64,000 nt of DNA from Aegicerativicinus sediminis (GCF_015476115.1 NZ_CP064295.1:2660001-2724000), one strand, 5' to 3'. Shown: positions 37,133 to 46,812, numbered from the stretch's first letter. Notes: generated by a model from the sequence alone, not told the origin. A program made the numbers and translations.

Positions 37133-37516
37133 TTAGTTGTCGTTTTCAGACCAAGCCGTATATCCATTCTTTAGATCAAACAGATGTTCAAAGCCCATTT
37201 CCTTTAATATAGAAGCGGCTTTTTGACTGCGGTTTCCAGATCGACAATAGATAAAAAGAGGCTCTTCCCTATCATAATTAGCGAAATAATTTCGAAATTC
37301 CTCCTCTTGGAAAAAATCTATATTTTGGGCATGGTCTATATGACCTTCATTGAATTCTTCAGCCGTACGGACATCTATTAACTGTAGGGTATCTGCAGTT
37401 GAGATCCTCTCCTTAAATTCTTCAACCCCAATTTGTTTAGCTGGTAATGGATCTTCACAACCAATGATAGAAAGAGATAATAAAGTGAGGGCTAAAATAT
37501 AGGAAGCTATTTTCAT
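37133..37516 (-). CDS. Rhodanese-domain lipoprotein
   Basis: This 127-residue protein has a lipobox ending at C20 (SLSIIGC) and a single rhodanese domain. The active loop is YCRSGNRS with the catalytic C91, preceded by the typical LQLIDVRTAEEFNEGHI. It would sit on the periplasmic side, while the thioredoxin next to it is cytosolic. Rhodaneses carry sulfane sulfur. It lies between the SulP transporter gene and trxA with gaps of 27 and 16 bases. Confidence 0.9.
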   Translation of the reverse strand: MKIASYILALTLLSLSIIGCEDPLPAKQIGVEEFKERISTADTLQLIDVRTAEEFNEGHIDHAQNIDFFQEEEFRNYFANYDREEPLFIYCRSGNRSQKAASILKEMGFEHLFDLKNGYTAWSENDN

Positions 37517-37543
37517 CAGATATTGTATTTGATTAGTATTAGG

Positions 37544-39265
37544 TTACATCTTGTTTTGTAATGAAATTTGTTTGTGGACCGGCTCAATGGTAGTCTCATG
37601 TTTAATTGAGCGATAGGCCTCTAGGGTACTTACATATAGATTGTCTTTACCAATGTCATCAACCAATCTACTACTAAAAAGTATATCTCGCGTCGGACCA
37701 GTTGCACCGGCTATAACCAATGTAATACCATTTTCATTTAGTTCCTTAAGTAATTGTTTAAGCATGTGTGCTGCACTACTATCGATATAATTTATTGCCT
37801 CTGCATTTAATATTACCCATATAAGACCTTCTCCCTTGGATTTAATTTCTTTTAATACAGCTTGTTTGAAATAATCCTTATTTCCAAAATAGATTTGGGC
37901 ATCAAAGCGTAAAATCAATAAATCGTTGTCAATTTCAGCTTCTTCAAATCGCTGAATATTCCTAAAGTAATCTGTACCAGATATTTTTCCTAGAATTGCT
38001 ATGTGTGGCTTAGAAGTTCGATATACAAGTAGTAATAGTGAAACTAAAACACCCAATAAGATCCCCTCTTTTATGCCTACAAAAAGTGTAATTGTAAAAG
38101 TGAATAATAATAGATAAAACTCATCCTTTCTATATTTAAACAATTGTTTCGGATAATTAATATCGATTAATCCGAATACTGCAACCATAACTACTGCAGC
38201 TAATATGGCATTTGGCAAATAATAAAAAAGTGGCGTAAGGAATAACAAGGTTAATCCAACAATAAGTGCACTAATTACAGCTGCCAGTCCTGTTTTAGCT
38301 CCCGCCTGATCATTTACGGCGGTACGTGAAAAACCCCCTGTCGTAGGATAAGATTGAAATAAGGAACCTATTATGTTAGAGCTTCCTAAGGCAATTAATT
38401 CTTTATTGGCATTAACTTCATAATCATCATGCCGTTCTTCCACAGCTTTAGCTACTGATATTGCTTCCATGAAAGCAATTAAGGCCAATGTCATCGCAAT
38501 TGGGAAAAGTTCAGAAACCCTAGACCACTCAAGGGTAGGTATATTAAAACCGGGTAGACCTTCAGGTATCGATCCTACAATTTTTACATCGAAAGATTCA
38601 AGGTTTAAAAAGTAAACAAATCCTATTCCGAGCATTACCGCAATTAGTCCACCAGGAATTTGCTTATGTACCTTCCTTAGAACTTTAATTAATATTATCG
38701 CGATTATGCCTATGCCAAGAGTAATTAAATTAGTTGTGCCTAATGTTTCTATGGTATTTTGAATAAGGGTATGTATATGACTGCTTGATGGAATCTCAGT
38801 ACCCAACAAATGTTTCAATTGACTTAAGCCAATTATAATTGCAGCTGCAGAGGTGAATCCACTAATTACAGGTTTAGAAAGATAATTCACTAAAAACCCC
38901 ATTCGCAGTAAGCCCAAAGCAAACTGTATTGTCCCCATAAATAGGGCCAAAAAAATGGCCATTGAAATATATTCTTCAATCCCTGATAGTGCCAAAGCAC
39001 CTAAGCCAGAAGCCACAAGAAGGGAATCCATAGCAACTGGCCCGACCGCCAATTGTCTGGAAGTGCCCATAATTGCATACACAACTTGTGGTAGTAAAGC
39101 CGCATAGAGCCCAAAAACAGGTGGTAATCCAGCAATCATGGCATAGGCCATACCTTGGGGTATCAACATTATGCCAACAGTTAAGCCGGCTGTTACATCC
39201 CCCGATAAATAAGAAGTTTTATAATTGGGTAGCCAATCTAAAATTGGAAAAATTCGTTTTAACAT
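37544..39265 (-). CDS. SulP-family anion transporter with STAS domain
   Basis: This 573-residue transporter of the SulP/SLC26 family has the start block TAGLTVGIMLIPQGMAYAMIAGLPPVFGLYAALLP and about 12 membrane segments. QSYPTTGGFSRTAVNDQAGAKT is the family loop, and a C-terminal STAS domain (about 440-555) contains INYIDSSAAHMLKQLL. It carries sulfate, bicarbonate or a similar anion; the rhodanese and thioredoxin genes that follow argue for sulfur. It is the first gene of the unit and has a palindromic operator upstream. Confidence 0.92.
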   Translation of the reverse strand: MLKRIFPILDWLPNYKTSYLSGDVTAGLTVGIMLIPQGMAYAMIAGLPPVFGLYAALLPQVVYAIMGTSRQLAVGPVAMDSLLVASGLGALALSGIEEYISMAIFLALFMGTIQFALGLLRMGFLVNYLSKPVISGFTSAAAIIIGLSQLKHLLGTEIPSSSHIHTLIQNTIETLGTTNLITLGIGIIAIILIKVLRKVHKQIPGGLIAVMLGIGFVYFLNLESFDVKIVGSIPEGLPGFNIPTLEWSRVSELFPIAMTLALIAFMEAISVAKAVEERHDDYEVNANKELIALGSSNIIGSLFQSYPTTGGFSRTAVNDQAGAKTGLAAVISALIVGLTLLFLTPLFYYLPNAILAAVVMVAVFGLIDINYPKQLFKYRKDEFYLLLFTFTITLFVGIKEGILLGVLVSLLLLVYRTSKPHIAILGKISGTDYFRNIQRFEEAEIDNDLLILRFDAQIYFGNKDYFKQAVLKEIKSKGEGLIWVILNAEAINYIDSSAAHMLKQLLKELNENGITLVIAGATGPTRDILFSSRLVDDIGKDNLYVSTLEAYRSIKHETTIEPVHKQISLQNKM

Positions 39266-39284
39266 AGTCTATTTAATGAACGGT

Positions 39285-39328
39285 CAAAACTATTAAGTTC
39301 CATGAGGCATAACAGTAACATTGGTTAC
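39285..39328 (-). promoter_or_regulatory. Predicted activator-type promoter of the SulP operon
   Basis: A perfect palindrome GTAAC-ATTG-GTTAC lies at 39315-39328 and a TAGTTTTG -7 box (minus strand) at 39292-39285, about 20 bases before the ATG. The palindrome centre would be about 40 bases before the predicted start. No TTG element is at the expected spacing, in keeping with a promoter that needs an activator. Confidence 0.5.
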
Positions 39329-39522
39329 ATAAGGTATTCCTAAAAGAATACCATTTTTTTAGGGAGTTACGTAAAGGTACAAATTGTAGTCAATTAATAA
39401 ATGGCGTTAATCGATTATTGCCCATTCTTTTTAAGAGCTATCTAATTGAACTTGATTATAAGATTTTATCTTTATCCCTAAACAACTTCAACACAAAAAA
39501 TGTGGTTGGGATATTAATTTAA

Positions 39523-40368
39523 ATGAATAATAAGGCAATTGTTTATATGATTTTTAGTGCTTTTGCATTTACATTTTTGAATGTTGGTGTTAAGTATTTG
39601 GAATCATTAAGTGTAAATCAAATCATTTTTTTTAGGTCGTTAGGGACACTCTTTTTTACAGTACCATTGATTATAAAAAATCGACTTCCATTTTTTGGTA
39701 ACCAAAAAGGGTTGCTATTATTTAGAAGTGCAGTAGGACTGACGTCTATGTTCTTTTTCTTTTCCGCCTTGAAATATATAACTGTCGGTACTGCGGTTTC
39801 CCTAAGATATATTTCACCAATCTTTGCCGCAATTTTTGCCATTTTTTTATTGAAAGAGAAAGTAAAATTATTGCAATGGTTTTGTTTTCTTATAGCTTTT
39901 GGAGGAGTTGTGGTCCTGCGTAAGTTTGAACTCGATATGGATTATACTGGCCTAATAATGGGCTTGTGTTCTGCTTTTTTTGCTGGTTTAGTATATATAA
40001 GCATTCATATGATAGGGAATAGGGATCATCCTGTAGTGGTTGTAAATTTCTTTATGTTGGTTTCCACAATCGTTGGTGGGATATTTACAATTTCAAATTG
40101 GACTACACCAAGTGTGCAAGAATGGTTGGTGCTTGCTAGTCTTGGCATTTCAGGATATCTGGCACAATTGTTTATGACAAAAGCGTTTCAAATTGGTGAA
40201 ACTAATGTTATTGCACCATTAAAATATATTGAAGTAGTTTTTAGTATTATCCTTGGAGTGTTGTGGTTTGGGGAAATTTATTCGTTCATTACCTTGCTCG
40301 GTATTGGACTTATAATAATTGGCTTGGCAGGAAACATTTATTTGAAACGCAAACCTAAAAATTCTTAA
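39523..40368 (+). CDS. DMT-superfamily (EamA) transporter
   Basis: This 281-residue protein has ten predicted membrane segments in two EamA repeats. The first opens AIVYMIFSAFAFTFLNVGVKYLESL, and each repeat ends in a conserved glutamate-containing helix pair (FLLKEKVKLLQWF and VLWFGEIYSFITLLG). Such exporters handle metabolites or amino acids; no substrate can be named. It is divergent from the SulP operon and converges on the oxidoreductase gene. The shared intergenic region holds the palindrome of the SulP promoter. Confidence 0.85.
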   Translation: MNNKAIVYMIFSAFAFTFLNVGVKYLESLSVNQIIFFRSLGTLFFTVPLIIKNRLPFFGNQKGLLLFRSAVGLTSMFFFFSALKYITVGTAVSLRYISPIFAAIFAIFLLKEKVKLLQWFCFLIAFGGVVVLRKFELDMDYTGLIMGLCSAFFAGLVYISIHMIGNRDHPVVVVNFFMLVSTIVGGIFTISNWTTPSVQEWLVLASLGISGYLAQLFMTKAFQIGETNVIAPLKYIEVVFSIILGVLWFGEIYSFITLLGIGLIIIGLAGNIYLKRKPKNS

Positions 40369-40382
40369 GGAGCTGCTTTCTT

Positions 40383-42551
40383 TTATGCCTTAACAATGTT
40401 TACTCTTGCCTCCTGTATTGCACCTCCACGCCCCATATCCGTTAATAAGTCATTGGTAAGGGCATTAGCTGAACTACCATTTTCCATGAGTGACGGCCAA
40501 TATCCTTGCGGCATGCAGACCACTCCTTTTTTAACTTTATCTGTTACTTTTACCGCGATAATTACTTCACCACGATTATTATAGACTTTTACTTTATCAC
40601 CATTTTGAAAGTTTTGTAATTCTGCATCCTCAATATTTATGTCTAAAAAAGGAATTCCTTCTTTTTTTCTAAGATGATTGATATTTGCATGGCTGCTATT
40701 CAAAAAATTCTTGGTTGATTTAATGGTCAATAATTGGAAGGGATAATCCCTCATCTCTTTTTCACTGTAAACAAATTGATTGTACTCTGGAAGGGGAGGG
40801 TTGATTTCTGGATTGTATAACATACACTTCCCACTTAACGTATTGAAATTGCCTTTTTCATGAGGAACCCAATTTTCAGGCAGCCTTAATTTCGCCCAAC
40901 CTGTTTTTCTTAGAGAATTGAAAGTAATTCCCTTTAAAAATTCATGATTGCTATTCAATAAGCTTTTTACAAAATCTATATCGGGCTCATACAGATATGG
41001 TTCATTTAACCCCATGGCTTTTGACAGTAACCTAAAAAACTCGGAATTTGGTTTTGCCTCACCCACAGGGGTAATTGCAGGTTCATTTATATTAACGTAG
41101 GTTTGGGCCCATGAAATATAAAGATCCCAGTTCTCTATAACAGAAGTAGCAGGGAAGACATAATCAGCGTAGCGAGCAGTATCAGTTATAAAATGTTCCA
41201 AAACGATGGTAAGTAAGTCTGGTCGTTCCATCCCCTTAATAACAAGGTTTTGATTTGGGATCGTTACCACCGGGTTCGCATTGAAAACAAAAAGTGCTTT
41301 TATAGGAGGATTTAAATCCATATTGTTTAAAGCCTTTCCAAATTGAATCATGTTGATTGATCTGGTAGGCTTTTTCTTCAAAAGTTCCTCAGCAATTATT
41401 CCCTTTTCCCAATTAAGACTTTCGCCAAATAACTCATAAGTCATATGCATTAAACCACCGCCTAATTTACGCCAAGCGCCAGTTACGGCAGGTAACATTG
41501 CAATAGCTCTGTATGCCGAAGACCCATTAGATTGATGCTCAAGTCCAACCAAGACGCGAATGAGAGAGGGAGGGTTTGTGGCATATTCTTTTCCTAATGT
41601 TACTATGGTATTCGTATCTAAGCCTGAAATTTTAGCAACATTATCGGGAGTATAATAGCTTACATGTTCTCTTAATTCTTCGATGCCGGATGTATAATTC
41701 TCAATATACTCTTGGTCCTCCAGTTGTTCTGAGAAAATAACGTTAAGCATACCTAAAGCCAAGGCGGTATCTGTTCCTGGTATTGGTTGAATGTGCCAAT
41801 CAGCCTCTTTTGCGGTAAGGGATTTAAAGGGGTCAATCACCACAATTTTGGCACCATCTTTTTTGGCTTTCTGAATTAGCGGCCATAAATGTTGATTTGA
41901 AATTATTGGATTTGTTCCCCAAAGGATAATGTATTTGCTATGAACAATATCTTCAGGAAGAACTCCTGTGGTCTGTCCATTTACTGCCATTAAACCGGCA
42001 ATACCAGCATCACCACAAATCGTTTTTTCTAATTGTGAAGCGCCCAATAAAGCAAAAAAGGGATCAGAAATTGCGTGTCTCTGTACCAAGCCCTCATTAC
42101 CACCATAACTGAAAGGTAAAATTGCTTCTCCGCCATCTTCATCTATTATTGTTTTAAGTTTGGTTGAAATTTCCGCCAAAGCCTTATCCCAACTTATGGG
42201 TTCAAATTTACCTTCACCTTTATTGCCGATGCGCTTAAGTGGGGTTAAAATTCTATCAGGATGATAGGTAACATCTTCTAAAAAATAATCCATTTTGGAG
42301 CAAAGTTTCCCATTTGTATATGGATTATCATTACTCGCCTTAACGCTTGTAGCTACATTATCCTTTGCAGTAACCTTCCAACTGCAAGTGTCAGGACAAT
42401 CATGGTAGCAGGCTCCATTTACTGTTTTGGATACAGGTGTGACACAACTAGACAAAGTTGCGCCTGGTAAGCTTAAAATCCCAGCAGCCATTGAACCTTG
42501 TACGCCCAATTCAATAAATTTTCTACGATTTATTTCTTTATCCTTATCCAC
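40383..42551 (-). CDS. Tat-exported molybdopterin oxidoreductase (DMSO-reductase family)
   Basis: The 722-residue protein has a Tat signal (NRRKFIELG, residues 8-16, followed by a hydrophobic stretch). A [4Fe-4S] motif C48-x3-C52-x3-C56-x27-C84 leads into the molybdopterin domains (SYGGNEGLVQRHAI, WGTNPIISNQHLW, KIVVIDPFKSLTAKEAD). A C-terminal molydopterin-dinucleotide-binding domain holds LLTIKSTKNFLNSSHAN. The substrate is not clear; thiosulfate, formate, polysulfide or acetylene-type enzymes are all possible. No separate electron-transfer or membrane-anchor subunit gene is adjacent, so its redox partner must be coded elsewhere. Confidence 0.85.
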   Translation of the reverse strand: MDKDKEINRRKFIELGVQGSMAAGILSLPGATLSSCVTPVSKTVNGACYHDCPDTCSWKVTAKDNVATSVKASNDNPYTNGKLCSKMDYFLEDVTYHPDRILTPLKRIGNKGEGKFEPISWDKALAEISTKLKTIIDEDGGEAILPFSYGGNEGLVQRHAISDPFFALLGASQLEKTICGDAGIAGLMAVNGQTTGVLPEDIVHSKYIILWGTNPIISNQHLWPLIQKAKKDGAKIVVIDPFKSLTAKEADWHIQPIPGTDTALALGMLNVIFSEQLEDQEYIENYTSGIEELREHVSYYTPDNVAKISGLDTNTIVTLGKEYATNPPSLIRVLVGLEHQSNGSSAYRAIAMLPAVTGAWRKLGGGLMHMTYELFGESLNWEKGIIAEELLKKKPTRSINMIQFGKALNNMDLNPPIKALFVFNANPVVTIPNQNLVIKGMERPDLLTIVLEHFITDTARYADYVFPATSVIENWDLYISWAQTYVNINEPAITPVGEAKPNSEFFRLLSKAMGLNEPYLYEPDIDFVKSLLNSNHEFLKGITFNSLRKTGWAKLRLPENWVPHEKGNFNTLSGKCMLYNPEINPPLPEYNQFVYSEKEMRDYPFQLLTIKSTKNFLNSSHANINHLRKKEGIPFLDINIEDAELQNFQNGDKVKVYNNRGEVIIAVKVTDKVKKGVVCMPQGYWPSLMENGSSANALTNDLLTDMGRGGAIQEARVNIVKA

Positions 42552-42757
42552 ATTTTGAAAATTAAGAAGTGGAGGCTAAGGTGTATTTTGGGTAATAAAA
42601 GGTAATGAATTTTTGCAAATACCTTATCAATAAGCAATTTAGTTATTTGGTTAATGAAATATGTTCCCGAGCGAGATGTTCGATTTCAGAAATAGATTCA
42701 ACCCATCACATTTTCGGTCATTTTCACTTTAATTACTTACTGAAAAGATGAGTTCTT

Positions 42758-43522
42758 TTATTCATATAAATTTTCAATATCTGCCATCGATATATCATAA
42801 AATAATTGACCTAATTTCTTGCAAGCATCGTCAAAAAATGCTTTTCCTTTATCTATTGTGGCCGTACTAGGATCACCAACGCCAGTATCTTCACTAATTT
42901 TAGACCAAGGTCTTTCGGTCCATACCCATCCCTCATTAAAACCTTGAATTTTATTTTTCTTTTGTTTGCCTGTTCCCCATTCCTTCTTGGGTAAAACCAA
43001 TTCTGGTTTTAAATATAGCATCACACTTGTCTCCATTTCATCGGCATGATCGCCTGGGTTTTCAAAATAAGATTTGCCTTCAACCACCTTAAACCAGTTT
43101 GTAAAGCTCAAAAACATTTCGGGATAGATTAGACCTAATTCGCGAAGAATTGATTTCCAGTTATTACCTCCATGGCTGTTTAGAATCAAAAATTTTTGAA
43201 TCCCTTGTCGGTTTAATACTTGGAGTATGTCCTTGAGTATGGCAAATTGTGTACTTGGGTTAAGATTTATGTCTAGGTAAATATCAGGCTGACCTGTATT
43301 AACACCAAAGGGTATGGTCGGTAATATGATGACTTTAGCACCCTTTTCCCAAGCAATTCGTCCTGACTCTTCGGCAACCGATGTGCCTTCGACGACATCA
43401 GTTGAATAGGGAAGGTGGTAATTGTGTGCTTCAGTTGCGCCCCATGGTAGTATTGCGAGATCGAAAGTTGTGTCTTTTAGGTGCTTCCAATTTGTGTCGG
43501 CCAAGACATATGGGCGTATCAT
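42758..43522 (-). CDS. Creatininase-family amidohydrolase
   Basis: This 254-residue protein has the creatininase metal site: PWGATEAHNYHLPYSTD (Glu and His near 32-35, Asp near 42), LNSHGGN with the third His, and DHADEMETS with the metal Glu/Asp set. Members include creatinine amidohydrolase, a mycofactocin peptidase and FAPy deformylase-type enzymes, so substrate is uncertain. No creatine pathway genes are near. It is separate from the oxidoreductase gene (206-base gap, no operon evidence). Confidence 0.85.
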   Translation of the reverse strand: MIRPYVLADTNWKHLKDTTFDLAILPWGATEAHNYHLPYSTDVVEGTSVAEESGRIAWEKGAKVIILPTIPFGVNTGQPDIYLDINLNPSTQFAILKDILQVLNRQGIQKFLILNSHGGNNWKSILRELGLIYPEMFLSFTNWFKVVEGKSYFENPGDHADEMETSVMLYLKPELVLPKKEWGTGKQKKNKIQGFNEGWVWTERPWSKISEDTGVGDPSTATIDKGKAFFDDACKKLGQLFYDISMADIENLYE

Positions 43523-43628
43523 ATATTTATAAGTTTATAATGGATAGTCAAATCCGAATTGTTAGATGAATTAGTGATTCCTAAATTATTAGGATTTTAA
43601 TAAATCAACCTAATAATATTGGAAAATC

Positions 43629-46265
43629 TTAATTTCGATCTTCTGCTTGTTCTAATTCCATTATAATATTTGCGATTAATGCAGTCCAACCCGTTTGATG
43701 GGATGCTCCTAAGCCTTTTCCTGTATCGCCATCAAAGAACTCATAAAAGAAATGCTCGTCTTTAAAATAAGGGTCTTTAGAAAACAATTCGAAACGGTCC
43801 TCTGCGTGGTAATGGAATTTTCCGTTTTGGTCTCGCTCGAAAAGTTTAATTAATCTTTTGCTAAGTTCATCTGCTATTTGGTTAAGATTCAGCCTATTTT
43901 CGGATCCCGTTGGAAATTCATAAGTGTAATTAGAACCATAATACGTATAGTATTTTCGGAGACTTTGAATGATCATATAATTCAAAGGAATCCATATTGG
44001 GCCACGCCAATTTGAATTACCTCCGAACATATCCGATTTGCTCTCGCCTGGTTCATATTGTATTCGGTGTTGTCCATGATGTTCAAAAACAAACGGATTA
44101 TTTTCATGATATTTTGATAAGGAACGTATACCGTAATCTGATAAAAATTCTTCCTCATCTAGTAGTCTTTTTAGCAAATGCTCCATGCGGAAACCTCGCA
44201 TAATTGAGAATAAATATTTACCATCTTCGTTTTCCTCTTCAATTCGAGAAATTAATGAAGCTAAATCTGGGCGAGTCCTTACTATTTCAGCCGCTCTCAG
44301 TTTAAACTCCTTCAATTGATCAAACAAATCCTTATGTATTACTTCAACGGCAAATAGCGGTATAATACCAACTAAAGATCTAACTCGTAAACGGTCTGAA
44401 ACTCCTGTGGACATTTCAACCACATCATAATAAAAGTTGTCTTGGTCATCCCATAAGGAAATGTCCTTTTTGCCTATATGGTGCATGGCCCAAGCAATGT
44501 TTAAAAAATGACGAAAGAACTTTGCCGCCGCCTCTTCGTAAGCTTTATTTTTCTTTGCCAATTCCAAAGACATCCTTAGCATATTGAGCGTAAACATTGC
44601 CATCCAGCTTGTGGCATCAGCCTGTTGCATACGTGTAATTCCTTCAGGCATCTGATTACGGTCGAAAACTCCTATGTTATCTAGTCCCAGAAAACCTCCT
44701 TCAAAAAGATCTACACCACTTTTGTCTTTTTGGTTAACCCACCAAGTGAAGTTAATCAGTAATTTTTGAAAAGCCTTTTCTAAAAAGCCGGTATCTCCAT
44801 CGCCTTTACACTTTTTATCTTTTTCATAAACGGTCCAAACAGCCCATGAATGTACAGGCGGATTGACATCGCTGAAATTCCATTCGTATGCAGGGATTTG
44901 CCCATTCGGGTGCATATAACTTTCCCGCAATACCAAAAGCAATTGTTCTTTCGCAAAATAGGGGTCTATATCAACAAAAGAAACCATGTGAAATGCTAAA
45001 TCCCATGCCGCATACCATGGATATTCCCATTTGTCTGGCATGGAAATGACATGGCGGTTTGTTAAATGTTGCCAACTAAAATTCCGAAGATATTCTCGGT
45101 AAGGTTTGGCTTCACCAGGCCCCCCAAACAACCATTTAAAGACATCGTAATAATAAAACTGTTTACTCCATAGCAAACCTGAAAAAGCTTTTTGGGCAAT
45201 ATCCTTATGTTGAGATTGGATTTGTGGTTGAAGGAGGTCATCATAAAAAGTTTCGCATTCACTTTTTCTATGTTCAAAAATTGAATCAAAATCGCTCCAA
45301 GGATCACTTACTCGTTTTTTACGAAGCCTAATTCTTATTTCTTTAGATTCTCCAGGTTGTATTGTTAGCTTATGCCAGACAGCGAATTTCGACCCAACTT
45401 TTTTCGGATTTACGCTAGCCTGTCCATGTATAACATGGTTGTTGATGCCATCCTTAACATACTTAACTTCGTTAGGGACATTATAAAGTCTAACATTATT
45501 CGTTTCATTTTCGCAAAACAATTGATCCCCATTTTCGTGATACAAGAAATACCTTCCATTTCGGGTGCTTCTAGATTCAATTGTATTTTTGTCTACTTTT
45601 TTAATGGTTGGTCTGGAGTATCGTCTGTTGTGTTTCCAGAAATTCCTAAACCATAGATGAGGTAAAACATGGATATTGGCCGTTTTTTTCCCTCGATTGA
45701 TTACTGTAACCTTCATTAAAAGGTCATTTACATCATCTTTTGCATATTCTATAATACAGTCAAAATAGGCGCTGTTTTTAAAGCTTTTAGTATCTAAAAG
45801 TTCAAACTCACTTTCTTCCCTTGTGCGTTTAGCATTTTTTGAAACTAATTCGTGATAAGGAAATTTGTTTTGTGTGTATTTATAAAGATATCTGCAATAA
45901 CTATGGCTAGGGGAGGACATTTGATGGAAATATAATTCCTTGACATCTTCTCCATGGTTTCCCTCGCCATTTGTAAGTCCGAACAAACGCTCTTTTATAA
46001 TAGAATCTTTTTCGTTCCAGAAGGCAGGAGCAAGACAAAGAATTTCCCTTGAATCGCAGAAACCTGCGATTCCTTCTTCACCCCAGCGGTAGGCGTTACT
46101 ATATGATTTATCGTGATTTACAAAATTCCAAGCATCCCCATTAACGCTATAATCTTCGCGGACGGTGCCCCATTGCCTTTCAGCTAAATATGGTCCCCAT
46201 TTTTTCCAATTCTTATAAGTGTCCGCAACAGCTAATCGATCGGTCTCAGCATTTTTTATACTCAT
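43629..46265 (-). CDS. GH63-like glucosidase (MGH1 type)
   Basis: This 878-residue protein has a beta-rich N-terminal part (about 1-330) and an (alpha/alpha)6-barrel catalytic part. The barrel shows YPWYAAWDLAFHMVSF with the likely catalytic Asp, then PAYEWNFSDVNPPVHSWA and NWRGPIWIPLNYMI. GDTGKGLGASHQTGWTALIA is near the end. This layout fits GH63-like enzymes that remove glucose from mannosyl- or glucosylglycerate-like compounds or trehalose-type alpha-glucosides. No signal peptide is present, so it acts in the cytosol. It stands alone. Confidence 0.82.
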   Translation of the reverse strand: MSIKNAETDRLAVADTYKNWKKWGPYLAERQWGTVREDYSVNGDAWNFVNHDKSYSNAYRWGEEGIAGFCDSREILCLAPAFWNEKDSIIKERLFGLTNGEGNHGEDVKELYFHQMSSPSHSYCRYLYKYTQNKFPYHELVSKNAKRTREESEFELLDTKSFKNSAYFDCIIEYAKDDVNDLLMKVTVINRGKKTANIHVLPHLWFRNFWKHNRRYSRPTIKKVDKNTIESRSTRNGRYFLYHENGDQLFCENETNNVRLYNVPNEVKYVKDGINNHVIHGQASVNPKKVGSKFAVWHKLTIQPGESKEIRIRLRKKRVSDPWSDFDSIFEHRKSECETFYDDLLQPQIQSQHKDIAQKAFSGLLWSKQFYYYDVFKWLFGGPGEAKPYREYLRNFSWQHLTNRHVISMPDKWEYPWYAAWDLAFHMVSFVDIDPYFAKEQLLLVLRESYMHPNGQIPAYEWNFSDVNPPVHSWAVWTVYEKDKKCKGDGDTGFLEKAFQKLLINFTWWVNQKDKSGVDLFEGGFLGLDNIGVFDRNQMPEGITRMQQADATSWMAMFTLNMLRMSLELAKKNKAYEEAAAKFFRHFLNIAWAMHHIGKKDISLWDDQDNFYYDVVEMSTGVSDRLRVRSLVGIIPLFAVEVIHKDLFDQLKEFKLRAAEIVRTRPDLASLISRIEEENEDGKYLFSIMRGFRMEHLLKRLLDEEEFLSDYGIRSLSKYHENNPFVFEHHGQHRIQYEPGESKSDMFGGNSNWRGPIWIPLNYMIIQSLRKYYTYYGSNYTYEFPTGSENRLNLNQIADELSKRLIKLFERDQNGKFHYHAEDRFELFSKDPYFKDEHFFYEFFDGDTGKGLGASHQTGWTALIANIIMELEQAEDRN

Positions 46266-46726
46266 GTAGTGGTTTGAATAGATGAAGGTTTGTTTACAAC
46301 GAAAATTTCAATAATTTATTAAACAGGCAGCTTTTTCGAGCAACCATGAAAACAGCTAAAATTAATCTTAAATGCTGAAAGTTTGCAAGGAGCTATCGAG
46401 TATTGCAGATTTTGAAATAAAAGTGGTATAAATCTAAGTTCTCAAAAAAAAAATATCATTTTTTTAGATTTCTTTTAATTCGAGAAGCTAAGGAGGAAAC
46501 TATATAGAATGAGAGAAGGTTATCCACTTTACAGTAAATAACCTTTCAAAATATTGTGACCTCGATAGGATTGTCCTCACCCTGCACCAATTTCCCCAAT
46601 GCTCTTTCTTCTTGTTGGATTGTTTTCACTGCGCTCAAACATCCTCAAAGCTCCGCTTTGAAAATCCTACCAACAAAAAAACGCTCAAGCGAGCTTGGCG
46701 TTTTTTCTTATTGTTGGATTTATCCG
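46266..46726. other. Intergenic region with tRNA remnant and inverted repeats
   Basis: The gene-free stretch has an AT-rich part with A- and T-tracts to about 46500. Then a 17-base copy of the tRNA-Arg 3' end plus one flanking base (46556-46572, one mismatch to 46726-46742) appears. Next is an inverted repeat with arms TTGTTGGATT (46612-46621) and AAATCCTACCAACAA (46662-46676), with a CAAAGC-TCC-GCTTTG hairpin inside. The left arm recurs directly at 46711-46720, beside the real tRNA. No open frame with coding character is seen. Confidence 0.6.
46675..46706 (-). terminator. Terminator after tRNA-Arg
   Basis: Read on the minus strand: a hairpin with arms AACGCCAAGC and GCTTGAGCGTT (one bulged base), a two-base loop and a T-run, 20 bases past the tRNA end. 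It fits the role exactly. Confidence 0.7.
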
Positions 46727-46800
46727 TGACCTCGACAGGATTCAAACCTGTAACCTTCTGAGCCGTAATCAGATGCGCTATTCAGTTGCGCCACGAGGCC
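46727..46800 (-). tRNA. tRNA-Arg (anticodon ACG)
   Basis: The 74-base cloverleaf reads on the minus strand GGCCTCG (acceptor), D-arm with CAACTGAATAG, anticodon stem TCTGA/TCAGA around loop TTACGGC (anticodon ACG, read ICG), T-arm ACAGG-TTTGAAT-CCTGT, then CGAGGTC and discriminator A. CCA is not encoded. Acceptor pairs are complete with one G-U. Confidence 0.95.
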
Positions 46801-46812
46801 GTTTTGAGGGTG

